64,000 nt of DNA. It comes from Amanita rubescens (lineage: Eukaryota; Basidiomycota; Agaricomycetes; Agaricales; Amanitaceae). Of this stretch, positions 34,977 to 48,748 are shown one piece after another. The DNA lies in NCBI GenBank assembly GCA_015039365.1, contig WION01000018.1:186001-250000 (forward strand), read 5' to 3'. The translations under genes were made by a program, and so were the position numbers. Below the pieces are notes generated by a model. It did not search any database, was not told the origin of the DNA, and saw nothing but the letters and a program-made list of their open reading frames with translations. The first letter of the stretch is position 1, and the number at the start of each line of letters is the position of its first letter.

Positions 34977-37392
34977 ATGCTAGCCTCCGCACGCGAAACC
35001 TCCAGGCCACGTCCCCCCGCAAAGGCTCGCCGGTCTCTCTCAACAAACAAGGGACTCCGGCCAAGTGTATCCAGTCCGCCGCCGTCGTATTCAGCTTCTT
35101 TCGCTGAGGGCGTTGTACAGAGGTTTGCCGCACTCCTCGACAGAAGACGGGCTGGCGAGCCCCATCGCCCGAAGAGGAAGAGGAAGAGAGGACGAAATGG
35201 ACGGTGACGATCCATGGGGTGTACGCGGTGGTAGTGACGAGGAGCGCTACCGCGAAGGGCGAAGAAAACTACCCTGGTTGGGGAAGAAGCGTCACCAGAC
35301 GCAGTGCTCGATGGAGCAACCGGAGATGGTCAGTTGGTTTTTTCCGTTTTACGCGTCTCGCCAGTTTCTGATGTTCAATACTCCTAATCTCGCCTTGACG
35401 TTGTGCTGCATTGGGCCAATGTGTAGATGTGTCGTCTGTAACGCACAGAAGCGTACAGGAAGAGTCCACCACGTTCAACACTTTTCTTTCCGGCCCAACT
35501 GGGTCGCCGCCAAGGGGAACATCGCCATTACCAACCATGCCTCCACTGTTCAGCACACCATCTAGACATTACTATACATACAGTCATTCTACTCCCGAAA
35601 GGTTGTCCGACCTTTCCATGTCTTCCCGGTCCTTCCGGCGACACTCGCAACGATCGTCTATGTCTGCTACCGACGTTGCTTACCTTGCCGATCAGAATGC
35701 CGAGCTTTTGGAGAAGCTAGAGAAGCTTGAGCACGAGTCTAATCATCAAGACCAGTCCGGGCGACGGCAGTTGAAACGTCTGGAAAGGGAAATAGCAGAT
35801 CTTAGAGAGGAACTGGAAAAGACGCAAGCTAAGAGCGAGGAGTTGGAAGAGAAATCCAAACGTGGTTGGAACTCTGAGCAAGTTATCAATGCCGTCGCTA
35901 GGAAGAAGCTTGAGAGGGAAGCCAAAATGAAGGCGTTAAGGAATCTCGGGCAAGGAAGTGGAACTACCGAGGACACTGAAGTGAAGAGTTTTGCGCCAGA
36001 AGGTTCAGGATTCGGCTATACGTTCACGACGACCCCGAGCGGAAGGTCAAAGTCATCAGTTGTCTTTCCATCTGGTGGCGACACGCGTTCCTGTGTCCTC
36101 TCCTTTCCCTTCTAAACTTGTTTTGCCCCTCCAAGACGATTCAACCAATGAGACCTCGCCCGTTCCCGCGGAATCGTCAAGAGATTACTCTCATTAACAG
36201 GCTCATGGACAAAATGACCGAATTGCAAGAGGCAAATACTCGTATCATCGAGCAACAAGCCGAGACGACGAAACAGCTGCAAGTCTTCCAAAAGGAGACT
36301 GAACAGATGAACAAGATCTATCACTCAATGAGCTCGCCGTTCGAAGTTGAAGACGAGAGCGATAGCGATCACGACCGTACTGGGTTGACCAGGTTCTACA
36401 GCTTCTCCCAGGTTGACGACGGCCGACCCATGCCCAGCGCTTCAATCAAGAAGAAATACGGGACTTCACGACATCGCCGAAGGACCCTAGGCTGCACTGA
36501 CGAAAAGGTCGCAAAGACAGCCGTTCAACGCGCGGACGTCTCGTCGAGCCGATTGAACCTGCCTGTGCCTTTCCCTCCTTCTCCAAATATGAATAGACAT
36601 TCATTCACCTCGCTCCATGAGGCGTTTGCTTCTCCTGCTTTATCTTTACTGAGTCTTGACTCACCGGTAGAAGAGCTAAAGCAACCATCGCCTGCGTTAC
36701 AGACCCTTCAATCAGAGTTAGGGAACGCACTGGGCGCCGAAGACGCTGACAAGAACAATTTCCATCTTCGATCCACAAGCATCTTCAATTTGAGTGTCAA
36801 ACCGTCTTCAAACGTATCTATCCCTCCTTCGCCATCGCCATCTCCGGGTCATTTACAAGCTCTCCGCAATGCCTTAACTGGTAATCAGAATGCTGACGCT
36901 CTGGGCCCTCCTACTCCAATGTCGTTGGGGCCTCGCGGTGGCAGCCTCTTATTGCATCCGGAAGGTTCTTTTAACCAACTCTTGGCAACACCTGCGAAGG
37001 ATAATCGCCCGACTTTGGAATTCACCTCTCCTGGTTTGCAGTCACCTCGATACTACCGAATGTCAGAGACTGTGCGTTCACGAACGGATCGTTGGGTCAA
37101 GGGACGATTTGGTAATTCCTTGATTGGGAACCTTGACGACGTTGATGAGTCGTCGCCGACACCTCCAGCGTCCTTGGGGGTATCCCAACGTTTGGCGCAC
37201 GCGTTCGAAGCGGTGGTTGAAGGTTTCGCAAGTGCAGGTCCGGAGATTGCGGTGACATGCGAAGATGACGAGTCTTCAAGGGCATCGAGCAGACGTTCCA
37301 GCGTGTATGAGGATGCGACGGTAGCAAATGAAAGTCCCCGTCCAAGAAGTTTCGGAAATCAGTACCTCGCCGTCATCGAAACCGGCCTTTAG
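34977..37392 (+). CDS. Coiled-coil protein of unknown function
   Basis: MLASARETSRPRPPAKARRS begins a disordered N-terminus, followed by an acidic stretch (DEMDGDDPWGVRGG). After an intron (35330-35427), a Ser-rich part leads to a strong coiled coil at 35670-35880 (ATDVAYLADQNAELLEKLEK, REIADLREELEKTQAK). A second helix at 36180-36310 reads INRLMDKMTELQEANTRIIE. The C-terminal half is disordered with short blocks (SFTSLHEAFASPALSLLSLD; PRYYRMSETVRSRTDRWV; GVSQRLAHAFEAVVEGFASA). Frame breaks near 35180, 35259, 35283, 36082 and 36180 are all apparent extra bases. No family assigned. Confidence 0.6.
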
Positions 37393-38149
37393 CAAGGTTA
37401 TACTCGAGCTTTGGCTGTGGTTGCAATTCGCCTGTCATCATCATCGTGTTCTTATGGGCGATGGCACGGAGAGGTCCAAAGGCGATTCTATTTGAAGGAG
37501 CCGATGGTAAACGTGCTCTCTCCGCCAAATCAAGGTGATCAGGCGACGATTACAAGTGTAACGTTTCTTTTACTACTCTAGTCCTTTGCTGTGATCGTAC
37601 TGTTCATAATTTCTTTTCCCTACCCACACGCTCCTTCTGAACCCGCATACCTCTACGCTCCTCTCTCCTTTCTTGTTTTTTTTCTTTCATCTGCGCCTAT
37701 ATAGACAGGATGGAACGGAGGATAACTTAGCACAGTGTATCTTAGTGTACCGTAATGGAATACATACTATTGGAGGTGATGCTTTGGTGTGACCATTGCC
37801 GCCGCTTTGTGATGGTCCGGAACCTTTCGCGTCAGGGCTAACTATGAACTCATTCAACCTTCGTCACATCCGACCAATCCAGCAGCTTTCTACTGTCTAT
37901 AACCTTCGCAGTGGATAAAGAAAAGCATCCATAACGGAGAATGCTAGCCAAGCATATCTTTGTCCGTAATTGGAATTCATGAGTCAAAACATGGAGATAC
38001 CGATTTAGTCAAGGTGTTCTGGCGTGACAGGCACTCGTTCCTGTAGCTGTACCACTCTTGGCTCCTACCTTGTACGCTCCAGTAACCTCATTTACGTTTT
38101 CAGTTGTAACTAAACCACTAGTTTCCAGTTCTACGAGAGGTTGTGATCT
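37393..38149. other. Intergenic, about 760 bp
   Basis: 3' flank of the coiled-coil gene with a pyrimidine-rich stretch at 37610-37700. No open frame of note. Confidence 0.5.
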
Positions 38150-38575
38150 ATGAGTCGCTACAACTCCAATCAACCTCCACCGTATTACGCGGGTGGCTGT
38201 GGCTCTAGTCTTATGCCCAGCAGAAACGACCAGTCGCTACCGCAATACAGATATCATCACGATGGGGTGACTGTGCGCTTGCTGCCAGTGGTGCCTTCGG
38301 CACGTCGACATGATGATCCCGAGGCGGATGCAAGAGGCGCTCGACCGATTTTGGGGTGCTTTGATTATGGGACTTGTTGTCTGGTTATCGATAATATGGT
38401 TCACGGATGCCGTGGAAACGATGCGTTTATTGGCCATCGACGTAAGGAAGGTGTTGAAACGGATATTGGAGGAGTTGAGGAACTCTGGGTGGGATATCTA
38501 GCCGCCATTCGAACTTGCTGCCTAGCCTTCTGTATTAACCCTTTGTACTATTATACCGTAACCGGTGCCCTCTAG
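38150..38575 (+). CDS. Small hypothetical protein, possibly single-pass membrane
   Basis: MSRYNSNQPPPYYAGGCGSS starts a 141-codon frame. From about 38309 the +1 frame is more protein-like (MMIPRRMQEALDRFWGALIM, GLVVWLSIIWFTDAVETMRL, KRILEEL, stop at 38501) and contains a transmembrane-like segment. One extra base near 38308 would join the two, giving about 115 residues. Weakly supported either way. Confidence 0.4.
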   Translation: MSRYNSNQPPPYYAGGCGSSLMPSRNDQSLPQYRYHHDGVTVRLLPVVPSARRHDDPEADARGARPILGCFDYGTCCLVIDNMVHGCRGNDAFIGHRRKEGVETDIGGVEELWVGYLAAIRTCCLAFCINPLYYYTVTGAL

Positions 38576-39430
38576 CTATCCATAATGATGATGTGTGACA
38601 ACAATACGGTGGAGAAGAGCGGGCCGTGTGACGATGATGCACAATAATAATGCAAAAATGGATAAAAATTTAACCTGGGTCTCCATTGCGCTTTTATTTC
38701 ACTTTTTAGGCCATCATTAAATTTATGACATCCAATGATCCATGACGCATGGCGCTCGCGTGTGCTGCTTTCTCTGTTTCCTTTTCCTTCCTCTCTCTCC
38801 CGCTTTGCCCTCCTCCACAGCCTCAAGCCAGTGTCTGCTCGACATGTCATCTGCCATTGTTCTTAATTCAGCTCATTAACTTGATCTGTCTATGATCGTA
38901 CATCAGATGACACCGCCTTGTTTCAAGACCGACGGGCAGGTCCTTGCAAATCATTGCCAGCTATTGGGGAATGACGTGTAGTATGGTCAGGTGAGTGTCT
39001 ATTCGCTCATATGGGTCTTAGGTGTCGAGTAAGAGCGCATACAGCGAGGGTGTGAGGCGGGGATGCCGAGAAGCCGAATCACGTGATAATAAAGTTTTAT
39101 TGTTTAGGGTCTGTGCGTGGGATGGTGAAATGTGACAAGCATGGCTCGGGACCGTCCGACTTCCTTCATCACATACCCACCTCGATCGCTCCCCAGGACG
39201 CCGTACACGTCTCTCCGTCGCTTCAAACGACGTCCACCGCGCTTCACCTCGCTTTATCTCTATTCTCGTCCTAATCCAACTTTCCGACCGCCCGCTTCCT
39301 CCATTATCCTTCCGTCGCGCCGAGCTTTCCTTCACAACAGCCTTGGCCGCGCTCCCACCTCTCTAGTTGATGTTCTGGTGCATTCTCTGATTCCACAAAC
39401 CACCCCCTTATCTATTTATCCACCAACTTC
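38576..39430. other. Intergenic and 5' leader region of the Whi3-like gene
   Basis: No supported gene to about 39100. From 39160 the plus strand becomes C/T-rich with Pro/Ser/Arg-like reading frames, probably a long transcribed leader or unresolved 5' exons. Confidence 0.45.
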
Positions 39431-39469
39431 TTGCCCACGCTGGCTACCTTCACCGCTTGTCAATTGTCC

Positions 39470-42429
39470 CATCGAGCTGACGAGGACTACATCAACAAGT
39501 CCCTTTTAGACTCCCTAGACGAACAGGCCGACTCGGAGCCCATATCTTCCTCTGAATCTGATCACGCGGCCCCGCACTCGTACGGCTCACCAGTCGAGTT
39601 CTTCCTCCGGCTCTCCTACTGTGCCCTACCATTATTCTCAACCCCTTCAACCTTTCAATCGTCCCGAGTCACCGACTAATAATTATTCCCTACTCTCCCC
39701 GACCATGTCTTCTAACCAGGATCCTATGTATTCCATGACGAGCTCTCAAAACGGCATTTTCCCAACTATGATGCACTCCAATAATTTCGACTTTGTTCCC
39801 CCCGATATCGACTCCAAACATCAGACAAAATTGAACGGCTACGATACTAACGCGTTTCGGTCTCTCTCGTCTTATAACACCCTTCGCCAACGTCATTATC
39901 CCGGTCATTCTGTCGTCAACCCGCCTCTTCGTGAAAATTATTACCAGAACACTTCTAACGATATGCTCGGTATGGGTTCTCCCATTCAATCGCATACCCC
40001 TGTAGCCATGGATTTCGGCTCTGGACAATCTGGACACAATTACAAACAATTCCACGAGGCGTATGGGGTTCAGAACTCGACTCACGCGCTCGCGGGTCTT
40101 AACGGGAAAAGTAATGTTGCGCAGCACAACAAGGGTTTTACAACGCAATTCTCCTCTGGGATGCAAATATCGTCGCAAACACCATTCGGCCCTCATATTC
40201 CCGTCAACGTGCCGTCTCATATTCCCAACGGATTACCTAACGTCAACGGTGCCAACACATCCCAGAATCCCTCAAACCCTTCCGCTGTATCAGCCGGCAA
40301 TTCTGTAGCTCCGGGCCAGGAAGAAATTTGTACCATATTTGTTGTCGGCTTTCCAGATGATATGCAGGTGAGTAACGATTGCTACTTCCCAAACTAAGTC
40401 TGACAATGAGTAGGAGCGAGAATTCCAAAACATGTTTACATTTTCTCAAGGTTTCGAGGCGGCCACTTTGAAGATTCCTAATAAGGACAATACCACATAC
40501 ACGGGTAATCCCGGAAGGCCTTATGGAGGATCCGACCCCTTCAACCTCGTCCAAGGCGCCGTCGCCGATAGTGGGAGAGATATTGCCTGGCCCGCGAGTG
40601 ATGAGCCCTCTGCTTCGCAGTTTGGCAGCAATGGCAGTGCGCCGCCGCGCAAGCAAATCATCGGGTTCGCCAAGTTCCGTACTCGACAGGACGCCGTTGC
40701 TGCGAAAGATCATTTGCAAGGCAAGAGGATTGACATGGAGAAGGGCGCAGTCTTGAAGGCGGAGATGGCGAAGAAAAACCTACACACGAAAAGAGGTGTT
40801 GGTGCCGTATCAGGCAACGGCACCGTTCCCTCCGTTGCCATTGGTAATGCAGCCGCCGGGATGGGCCCAAACTTTTTGTTTCAGCAGCCCGTCATGAGTG
40901 GACTGAACAATGGGCAAGATGGGTATTCCATAGATCCTGTCAGCACGCTTACCCCGTTGGGTCTCAACCGCGTTAACCCGTCTTTGGTACGCGAGCCAAG
41001 CATGGGCATGTTGCGCGAGAGGGATGAGGAAGATGCACGAAGAAGTTTTGGACGCGGTGCGCGCGCGGATGACGAAGAACGCGAGAGAAGAAGGGAAAAG
41101 GAATTCCAACGAGCTGGGGTAGCAGGATTCGACCCTTTCATCGGCTATCCTCCACAGTCATATCCTGAAGCGATGCGACCATCAGTTAGCATGAATGCGT
41201 CCAGTTTCAGGTCACCAGAGTTGAACGGAGTTCCTCAAGACGAACCTGTGGGCCCTTGGGATAATGTTGCCACTGCGAGTGCGCAACTTACCCCGGCGCG
41301 GTCCTCTTCTCCCAACCCAAGCGCTCAACACCTGCATATCGAGCATGTCACGTTGATGGTCGAGCAGCAGTCATCCTCTGGTTCTATATCTCCAGGCGGT
41401 GGAGTTGGATCACGAAGTGATGGTATTATTGACCCCGTCACAATGGAAGCTGAAATCGCAAGGTCATTGAATGGGCTTTCCCTGAGCACGAATTCCGGCG
41501 ACGTATCTCCACAGTTTCCCTCTCCTGTATCAAATGCTAGCTCCGGTGGAGGCAGGGTCGTAGATCAGAACCCTCCTGTGCGTATGATTGTCTGTGGTTT
41601 TATTTTTGCTGGTGCTGATAATGTCAATAGATCAATACGCTGTATGTTGGCAATCTTCCAACCGGCGTCGTGGAGCAACTAGAAGATAAACTGCGGGAGT
41701 TGTTCTTTGCTCAGCCTGGGTACCGCCGCCTGTGCTTCCGACAGAAGAACAATGGACCAATGTGTTTCGTCGAGGTTAGCATTTTTTTTCGCCGCTTGTA
41801 CAAATCAGTCAACTGATATGTTGTCCAGTTCGAGGATGTTCACTTCGCTACGAAAGCTCTCCACAATCTTCAAGGCCAAACACTCAATGGCCTTGTCAAG
41901 GGGACGGGCATTCGTCTGTCGTATAGCAAGAATCCGCTTGGAGTTCGAACACCGACAAGCACAGGCGGTGGGCAATTACAGCAACAACAATCGCAATCTG
42001 CTGTTGACCCTGTGCAATCTAGGTTCGGTGATGACTCGACTCAACCAAAGCCAAGCGCTATGAGACGTGACGTCCCTATGTCACCTCAAGGAACCGGGAA
42101 TGGAACACACAACTCCTACGGAAACTCCTTTCCTCGCGTCACCCCCTCCGCGATTCTTCTCGTCGACGCCGTCCGCATTGACGACGTTCGGCACAGTCAC
42201 ATCTTCTCAATCCATCTCAGGGCTTTTTTCACGTAATTCCGCCATCTTAAATTTATACAATCCACCATCGAGCTTTTCGCCTTTTGGGTTGTCTCAACCC
42301 ATGATACCCGACCACCATATAACTTCTCCGGACGAGCAAAATTCGCCCAATTCGCATAATGTACAACAGCATTTTCATCGCGTCATGTCACCCCCTGTCG
42401 CTAATCTAGAGGCTGCTAGGGCCAGCTAA
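39470..42429 (+). CDS. whi3: Whi3-like RNA-binding protein (RRM)
   Basis: [20 protein letters not shown] and, one base out of frame, [17 protein letters not shown] lead into a Gln/Asn/Ser-rich N-terminus. [11 protein letters not shown] splices (40369-40413) to [20 protein letters not shown], then [20 protein letters not shown], an atypical RRM. A Ser-rich linker ends at 41578, and after an intron comes the canonical C-terminal [61 protein letters not shown] and [12 protein letters not shown]. The YRRLCFR...CFVEFED...SKNPLGVR block is typical of Whi3, which binds cyclin mRNAs and can form condensates. The tail has [20 protein letters not shown]. The start is unresolved; apparent extra bases at 39596 and 42129. 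Confidence 0.85.
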
Positions 42430-43171
42430 GCAGGGCTATGGCCGCTGGCGTTTCATCTTTGCAACTAAAGTCATTGCCGCACGCAACACGGTCAAGCAAA
42501 TAATACATGCATCGCATCTGAAGCAAGATTCTTCGTCAATCCCTGCAAATCTTCGCAATATATCTATGTATTACGTTGTCATATTTTTTTTACCCCGATA
42601 CACTTTGCTCCCCTGGTATATCATACATAAACATATTTCGCGCAAACTCTCTCCTCGCGCTCTATATTGGCTTCAGGACCTGTTGTTTGTGTGTTTCGAT
42701 CGATATCTCATCCCCGCCTCTTCGTCTCGTTCTGTTTATTATATGATTCACGCCAGTACCATTTTACGTCTCGTCCATGTCATTGCCCGTAATCCACTGC
42801 GTACACTTGCTTCCTTTGCTTTTTGCTGCATCCCACATCCGTATAAATCAGTTACCCCATACTTTGTCCTTAGTTAGTCGGCCTACATCGAGCCCTTTGT
42901 TATACAGAGAACCATTCACGCTATTCATAAGATTTTGTATAATACGTCTCAGGAGATTTTATCATCGTTGGTATAGAATGCAGAATGATATTTCCTCAAC
43001 TCAAAAGTCTCGACGACTGAAGGGAATAATTACTGTAACATTATTTAATATCCATGTGCTTCAAAAGAAAAAAACTGTACATCACATACAACAAAGCACA
43101 AAAAAAAGGTACAATATCATCTATTTAACCCTTTTCAAAAGAACGTCCCGAAAAGCAAGCCCCCCGTGTCG
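42430..43171. other. Intergenic between convergent genes, about 740 bp
   Basis: AT-rich, with T- and A-runs near 42570 and 43060-43110. 3' flanks of Whi3 (plus) and PP4R3 (minus). No gene seen. Confidence 0.55.
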
Positions 43172-46100
43172 TTAGCCCGTATCTCCATCTTTTGCGCCCG
43201 TTTCTGATTGAGTACTCGGAGGAGTTGGAGACGAAATCGACACGGTAGCGATACTCGCACCGCCAAGCTTGAGCTTGAACCGTTGTTTAGGTGGCTCCTC
43301 GCCGGACTTTGTACGCAGCAAAACAGGCCGTTGAGGCACAGCACCCGTTAACGAAAACGGCATCTCCGTCGTTGTCGTTGTCGTTTCGGGCTGCAAAACC
43401 TGAGTCGAAAGACTTTGGGGAGAGATCGCCGCTTGCCGCCGACCGGGACTTGGACTGCGTGCCTTTTGGAGCGAGGATGATGACCCTGCACCCATCTTTT
43501 TTGATGCTTTAGTCAGCCGCTCGAGTCCTTCCTCATCGTCGTCGTCGTCCACGCCTCTCCGTCTCTTTTCGCTTGGTCGCATGGGGCCTGGACCCGTGCT
43601 CGAGGCCATCATGCCTGGCGTCGGCGTCGACGGTCGTGGCCGTGCACGCACAAGTGCCTCGAAAAGGTTATCTTCATCGTCATCCTCCTCCTTGAGCCGT
43701 CTGGGCGGAGGAGGGTTTGCAGAGGGTGACGATGCAGAGACTTGTCTGTGGAATAGTTTCGGACTTGAGGGAGGGCCGTCAGTGGGTATTGGGAGGGGCG
43801 AAGCAAGGAGGGACGAGGTTGTTTGGGAAGCAGAGGACGAGTCTGGAACTGCGTCCTCGTTTTCGTCTTCGGCGTAATCTACCAGCTGGGTAAAGGATGG
43901 GATCCGTAAGGGAGGTCGGTAGCCTTTTGTGGCTGCTCCGACTGCTGGACGCCGTTTTCGTTTGAGTGCGTTTGACAGTGGTATTGACGGCGACGGTGGC
44001 CGTTGGTGTGGTTGTCGAGTTTGGAATTCGGGAAGTGGTAGGAGATCTTCGTCGTCGTCATCCCCATTGAAGTAACTTTCCTCTTCCTCGTCAGGCACGC
44101 GTGATGCACCAGGCCACGGACGAGGATCGACGGTCCTGAAGGAAATAATAAGCACCGAGACTATGATATGACATCGGCTAATCGTCACGTACTTTTCCGC
44201 TTTAGGTTCATCGGGAGGCGGTGGTTCGTTGTTCATCTCGTACCGGCGAATCAACAATTCGAACCGTGGACCGCCAAGCGGAGTTTCAGCCAATTGACGT
44301 ATCAGGGGCTCGTGTTTTGTCATACAGAAGTTTATCATCTCCTTCATGTTATCCTGTAGGTATATATGGGCACGAACGCCACAAACAAGAGCCGTCAATC
44401 CGATGAAACAAATAACATGACGAGTTACTAATAGAACACCAACCCGGCGCATGTTCTCGAAAAACTCTTGGCAGGAGCAACTTAGCAAGTTATCTCGCCG
44501 CGACTCTTGCAGTGTGAGGTCCAGGATAGGGTGCACGACGTCCACCTTTATCATCTGCTTGTGAGTATTTGGGTTGTTTTGCTTGAGCAGGAGCCGAAAT
44601 ATCCGAAAGGCAGCTGATAAAGAGTGACATCTTGACATTTATGTTTGACGTGATGGGGACTTACAGTGGCGTAGGTGTTTGTCTTTTGATTTCAGAAGTG
44701 TGGCCAGACGGGTCATCAGACCGGTCGAGAGGACATAGAAACTACTCCGGAAATTATGCTGCTGTAGGAAATTGTATAGCAGGTCACAGAGATAGACGAA
44801 GCGGTTTGTCTCTTCCCTTGTCAAGACCAAAACAGGTTCTGTTAAAGCTGTCATCAGAGTCCACCATAGCGACGTTGTAAAAAACATTGATTACCCTTGA
44901 CAACTCGCCATTCGGATAAATTATGCAGTGGCCTAAAGAGAATGTGGACACAGCATTTATAGAAGTAGTCCATGTAGCGCTCAGTTCCCGGGTCGTCCTT
45001 TTTGGGTGGTGGCCTCGAGGCCAGTGGCTTAAGAAAAAGGGTCAGATTGCGTTCCTGGCAAAAGCTGTTCATAATACTCACGTTAGCTTCTGAAGGTGCC
45101 GTTGGCGACTCGGTATTGGGAATCTCCATCCACGCCTTCAGGGCGTCGCCAACCTGGCTCTGCACTGCAAATTCGCGACTTGTTGCCATCAACCTAGAGA
45201 CCATCTCCAGGATCGTTTCCGCCTTGTCCGCACCCTTCCTCCCTGCCTCTCGCTCCTTCTCAATGACCATAACCTGCTTGAGAACGTGCCCACGAACGCC
45301 ATTAAGGTCGTGATCGAGCAGCGCGGATAGTATTTCGCCAGCTGCGCTGATCATCGGCCTGTTCGCATCTTCCTTCTCGGGTAGGCCTAGCGCCCATTGC
45401 ACAGCAAATAACACACCCCGATCAACAAGTGAACGGAAAAGGGTCATCCGTGCTGGAAGTTGCACGTTTTTCCCCATCACACACAACTGCTGCACCAGCA
45501 GGATCACCTCCCTTCGTAAGTTGACTTCTTCCTCTGTCATATTCTCGGGAGGTGCAAAGGCGTATGATGATCTTCTAGCTTGGGGAAGACGACCATTCGT
45601 TACTCCATTGACGGGCTTGAGAGGCAGAGAAGGTGGCGGTTTGGGATCGACGTCCATGGCTAATGGATCCTTTTCGCTATCACCATCAGGATTGAGGTTA
45701 ATGATGACCGGTAGCTGAGGTGGATTTGGCATTTGATTTGGGGACTGTCCTGCACCAACGGCCTTCCTCGGCTGAGGCACAGATACCTCGCGCGGTCCGC
45801 CCAACATCTCCTCATCTACGAACAACTTGACAATATCACGCAGAAAATTGGGATCTTGCTGCACGTGGGTGATGATGTCTATTTGATTGTAGATGATGCA
45901 CGAGCTTAGCACGTTGAACGTTGAATCGTCGAGCACACGAGCAAGCACAACATCCTTGAGGAACTGCAATCGGTAAGTGTGGTGGATTTTCCGTTGGATT
46001 TGAGGTTCTCGGATGGGAATAGGTTGGTGAAATTGGGAGGTATTGTGCAGGAACTCGCGGTAGTTGGCTTTATGGTTTGGAAACTCGGGATCGTCTATAT

Positions 46101-47578
46101 ATAGGACATGAGCACCCCCGGGACGGTCAGGAACGCACGTTCACTCACATTCGAGCATGCCCACGACGCCGAAGAAGATGTCATCATCCAAGATGTGTTC
46201 ATAAAGCCCAAGATCATTGAGCATAACTGGAAATGAAATCAGCTGGTATGCCCTTCTTGGTAGGTTTACGAGAGGTACGTACGAATCGTCTGCATGAGGC
46301 TGCATAATGCGTGGAGATTGTCTAGGCTCTCTAAATCCTCGGCAGTGTTCATGACCTCAATCAGACCTTTGATGTATTCCTAATTGCGGACCGAGATCAG
46401 AACATGCGGCAATTCATTTAGTTGGACAATATGCGAATGACGAAATACAGGAAGAACAAAGTATGTGTACTGAACGACTTGATACTCACCTCCTGCATGA
46501 TGTACTCGCATATTCTCTCCTTAACCGGCTGTGTTCGTGAAAGTGCCTTGATAGCTCGTTCAATCTCCCCAATGATGCCAAGTTGCGGTTGCGGCAGTTG
46601 GCCAGAGCGAATGATGGATGCTGTGGTTATTGAGGAAGGATCAGAGCCCATAATCGGAGAAGAAGATATAATAGCCGAATTGTCTGCAACACATTCGGAC
46701 TATATGTCCAAGACTGATCAGGCAATTGACGTACCTCCACTGTTCATGTGCCGTTGAACTTCGCGTATGAAATTCCAAACCTCCGCGCAGCCTTCGGGGT
46801 CTTGAAAGCTAAGGGCATAGTCAACCCCATCCAGTTCTGTCCAGACGATAAGGGTGTCTATAAATTGCAAGTTCGGTTAAATAACGGGACTGGAATACAG
46901 CAGTTGATACACGCACCTTGTTGCCGTTGATATACATCGTCTGCCCGAATCGCAGTTGATAGAATGACCTCATCGTAGTTTCCTTCGGCACGCGCGACTA
47001 GAAGGGCCTCATTGGTGTCTTCTAGTATCTGACCGAAGCAAAAGGCGGTTCCTTGGTCGACCCAGCGCGAGCCTATGAGTTCATAGACCTATCAGGACGA
47101 AAGTTGAGCTTGTCGACATTGGTGAGGAACATGTGCGGCGCAGATGGCTTCCCTCACATGGTCGACACTCGGCAAGACGTACCTTTACGCGTTTAAGTTC
47201 GTGGTCGCCTTCAGAAAGCCAGTCCTGACCATCCTCCGCCATCTGCGTGGCTGACTCGCTGGGACCCGCCATGACCTCCTGTGACTGGTCCAGCAACTCT
47301 ATCTGACCGTTGACCGGGTCGAGTAGCACTTCGCCCTCTTCTTTTATGTCCGTCTGTGGCAAAAGCTGGGCGTCCTCTGGGGCCTTGACCAGGCGTTCTT
47401 GGGAAGAGTTTTGAGGGGCATTATGTGATTCCTGGTCGTGTGAGAGGGATTGGCCGGCGCCGCCGTTCATTGGGAGATGGAAGTGAGACGTAAGATTATT
47501 CCAGCGAGCCCGGGTCGTTTTCCCCCGCCTTTCGGACTCATTTTTGATCACATTTGAGTTGCTCAGTTCGCTTCCCAT
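43172..47578 (-). CDS. psy2: Protein phosphatase 4 regulatory subunit 3 (SMEK/Psy2)
   Basis: After an acidic N-terminal extension (MGSELSNSNV, 47578) the EVH1/PH-like domain is seen in exons: VYELIGSRWVDQGTAFCFGQ (47090), LLVARAEGNYDEVI, TLIVWTELDGVDYALSFQDP (46820), CAEVWNFIREVQRHMNSG. The SMEK armadillo region follows: DDIFFGVVGMLE, YREFLHNTSQFHQPIPIREP, LARVLDDSTFNVLSSCIIYN (45940), SSYAFAPPENMTEEEVN, YMDYFYKCCVHILFRPL (45000), EETNRFVYLCDLLYNFLQQH (44790), KDKHLRH, NNPNTHKQMIKVDVVHPILD and SCQEFFENMRR. The tail (43172-44150) is acidic and Ser/Pro-rich. It targets PP4 to DNA-damage and signalling substrates. No frame break. Divergent from Tom20 over about 140 bp. Confidence 0.94.
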
Positions 47579-47719
47579 ATCTTCGTATTTCCGTGCTTTT
47601 TTGTCCTTGTTAGACTCTCAATTTCCCCGTGTTCGCAGCGTGCGCTCGCCTCCGAGCTAGCCTGAGCATTACGTAAGTATAAAACTTCCCAGCTTGTGAC
47701 GTTGTACTAGCTTTGCGAC

Positions 47720-48488
47720 ATGGCTTCCTCTTCAAAATCAACCACCAGCGTCCTCGCCATCGCTGGTATCACTGTCGCCACCAGTCTACTCGCTTATATC
47801 GTCTACTTTGACTACAAGCGTAGGAATGACGCCGTGTTCCGCAAAAAACTACGTGCGTACCTGCTCGAACATCCATCCTGTTTTTCTTCTAACTCCGGCA
47901 CAGGTAAAGACAAGAAACGCGTAGACAAGGCTGTGGCGGAGTCCAAAACATCTGCGGGACCTTCAGAATCAAATGACATTTCTCCCGAGAAGCTCCGTGA
48001 TGCCCTAGAGCAGCTCAAGAATGAGGAGTCTCCAAAGACGCCGGACGAAAAGGAAGCCTATTTCATGCAACAAGTAAGCATTGGTGAACAATTGGCCGCT
48101 CAAGGTAATGTCGCGCCCATCATCCAACGTCATCCAGAACCTCATTCTCGATTCCAGGGCCAGAGTTTCCACTTTACCGCTGCTTTATCCTTCTTCCGGG
48201 CTCTTAGGGTCTATCCTTCCCCTGTTGAGCTTATCATGATCTATCAAAAAACGGTGCCAGAGCCTGTGTTCAAGGTACCCAATCTCCAACCTATAGCATG
48301 GCTCATGTCTCATTGACCACGTTGCCTCTAGTTAATTATGGAACTAACAAATCAGAACGTGAGTGATACCCCCTCGATCGACGACTCGTTGGAGGAAGTG
48401 GATGAGGAAACAAGAAGGCCCTCCTTCCGAAACATCCTCGCAAGAATGGGATAGGATCACTGACCCGGGCATCCAAACACCCGCATAA
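47720..48488 (+). CDS. tom20: Mitochondrial import receptor Tom20
   Basis: MASSSKSTTSVLAIAGITVA opens an N-terminal membrane anchor (TVATSLLAYIVYFDYKRR) followed by KKLR, spliced to KDKKRVDKAVAES. The receptor domain gives ISPEKLRDALEQLKNEE, DEKEAYFMQQVSIGEQLAAQ and, after an intron (48106-48153), AALSFFRALRVYPSPVELIM, IYQKTVPEPVFK. After another intron, LIMELTNQNVSDTP and an acidic tail. Two apparent extra bases: near 48167 (between GPEF and the FHFTAAL frame) and near 48410, where the tail otherwise stops at 48454 instead of SSQEWDRITDPGIQTPA at 48488. It binds presequences on the outer membrane. Confidence 0.9.
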
Positions 48489-48748
48489 TACCCGCTGGTC
48501 ATGTAATACCGTCCTCATTTTCTTTTCGGGAGGATGGAGGGGATAGTACGCTGTCGCTCGTAGGGCACATCCAAACGTAATCATTCACACCACATTCTTA
48601 TTTTGCTTTTCGTCACCGAATTTGATGGACATGATCTAATAGATGTTTTTTTCCCTTTGCATGCCCTTGTGACCTGTAGGTTAAGGCGCAAGTCGAGGGT
48701 AAGTACATTGGCAACCTAAAATGACCCTTGTCACTGAGACAGGTTGCT